Positions 50,497 through 50,702 of a stretch of DNA of 50,702 nt are shown one piece after another. The stretch is from positions 1 through 50,702 of the forward strand of contig MUGG01000044.1 in the NCBI GenBank assembly GCA_002148405.1. The letters run 5' to 3'. A program made the translations under genes and the position numbers. Source of the stretch: Alkalinema sp. CACIAM 70d. GTDB lineage: Bacteria; Cyanobacteriota; Cyanobacteriia; Leptolyngbyales; Leptolyngbyaceae. Numbering within the stretch: position 1 is the first letter of the stretch; the number at the start of each line of letters is the position of its first letter. The notes under the pieces are model-generated. The model was not told the DNA's origin and did no database searches. It worked only from the letters and a program-made list of their open reading frames with translations.

Positions 50497-50702
50497 TTAG
50501 TCGGTGGGGAGTGGGGGTGGGCCTAGCAATTCCCAGAACCTGGGGTCTTCGTGCAAATTGGCAAAATCTTGATCGCTGTGGGCTAGCCCTCGATTTTCCT
50601 CGGGAGCCAGTTGAAGGGCGGTGGCGAGGTCTTGGAGGGCGGCTTCGGGGTTATGGTTGAGGCTATGGGCACAGGCGCGATTGTAGAAAGCCGCATGCTT
50701 GT
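50497..50702 (-). CDS. TPR-repeat protein, 3' part (cut by window edge)
   Basis: Only the last 67 residues are inside the window: KHAAFYNRACAHSLNHNPEAALQDLATALQLAPEENRGLAHSDQDFANLHEDPRFWELL and a short Pro-rich tail. One TPR motif (AFYNRACAHSLNHNPEAALQDLATALQLAP) and the ending DxDFxxLxxDPRFxxLL is common after TPR arrays in cyanobacteria. The reading frame is open to the window edge; the partner and function cannot be told. Confidence 0.75.
   Translation of the reverse strand, partial: KHAAFYNRACAHSLNHNPEAALQDLATALQLAPEENRGLAHSDQDFANLHEDPRFWELLGPPPLPTD

Noticed and set aside
1..50702. tRNA or rRNA genes
   Set aside because: No T-loop (GGTTCRA) with cloverleaf arms and no rRNA consensus seen anywhere in the window.

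Overview
The window looks like a chromosomal segment of a filamentous or unicellular cyanobacterium. The evidence is the very dense GCGATCGC/CGATCG (HIP1-type) octamers on both strands, a DUF751/Ycf33-like protein, a PTPA-CTERM protein, an SLH-OprB type porin, hybrid kinases and NACHT-HEAT proteins of cyanobacterial type. No rRNA, tRNA, CRISPR array, transposase or phage gene is visible.

Layout. 0.2-9.5 kb: exported hypotheticals, an ABC exporter of the MacB/FtsX type whose ATPase and permease genes are separated by a universal stress protein and pdxH, a frameshifted Rieske protein, and a periplasmic beta-propeller. 9.7-15.4 kb: a defence/toxin island with a Uma2 nuclease, a VapC-type pair, a RelE-type pair, a truncated HigA-like antitoxin, a DUF2283 protein and a 984-residue NACHT-HEAT STAND NTPase. 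The 3' tail of the NACHT gene is present twice more as remnants, so the toxin-antitoxin cassettes lie between direct repeats. 15.5-21.75 kb: a leftward run beginning with mtnD-mtnW-mtnX-mtnB (methionine salvage through a RuBisCO-like enolase) and continuing into an ABM monooxygenase, a phosphatase-like protein, an EamA transporter and an alpha/beta hydrolase. 21.8-27.4 kb: a PIN toxin pair, a Dam-type DNA adenine methylase, rbfA, a GH3 hexosaminidase carrying an in-frame burst of GATC repeats, a doubly broken Uma2 pseudogene, and a small gene preceded by a hairpin that hides its ribosome site and by a candidate structured RNA. 27.6-38 kb: a LysR/SnoaL-like divergent pair, folC, a cyclophilin, three tandem paralogous small exported proteins, an iron-type porin with a Fur-box-like site, glutaminase and an SH3-like membrane protein. 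38-50.7 kb: acnB, two overlapping hybrid kinases, a PTPA-CTERM protein, 3-methyladenine glycosylase, a GerMN lipoprotein, mgtE, a phosphodiester glycosidase and a partial TPR protein.

Two themes cross the window. First, many genes end in short tandem duplications (about 11-17 bp units) that include their own stop codon and repeat it in the 3' flank; I count five clear cases (propeller gene, folC, porin, PTPA-CTERM gene, acnB) and two weaker ones (GerMN, ABM). Second, a dispersed palindromic intergenic repeat (core CCCCCTAAATCCCCCTT...AAGGGGG) occurs about five times. The best candidates for something not previously described are the NACHT tail/TA cassette arrangement with a compositionally foreign sensor domain, the stop-codon-spanning repeats, and the structured RNA plus RBS-hairpin at 27.06-27.34 kb.
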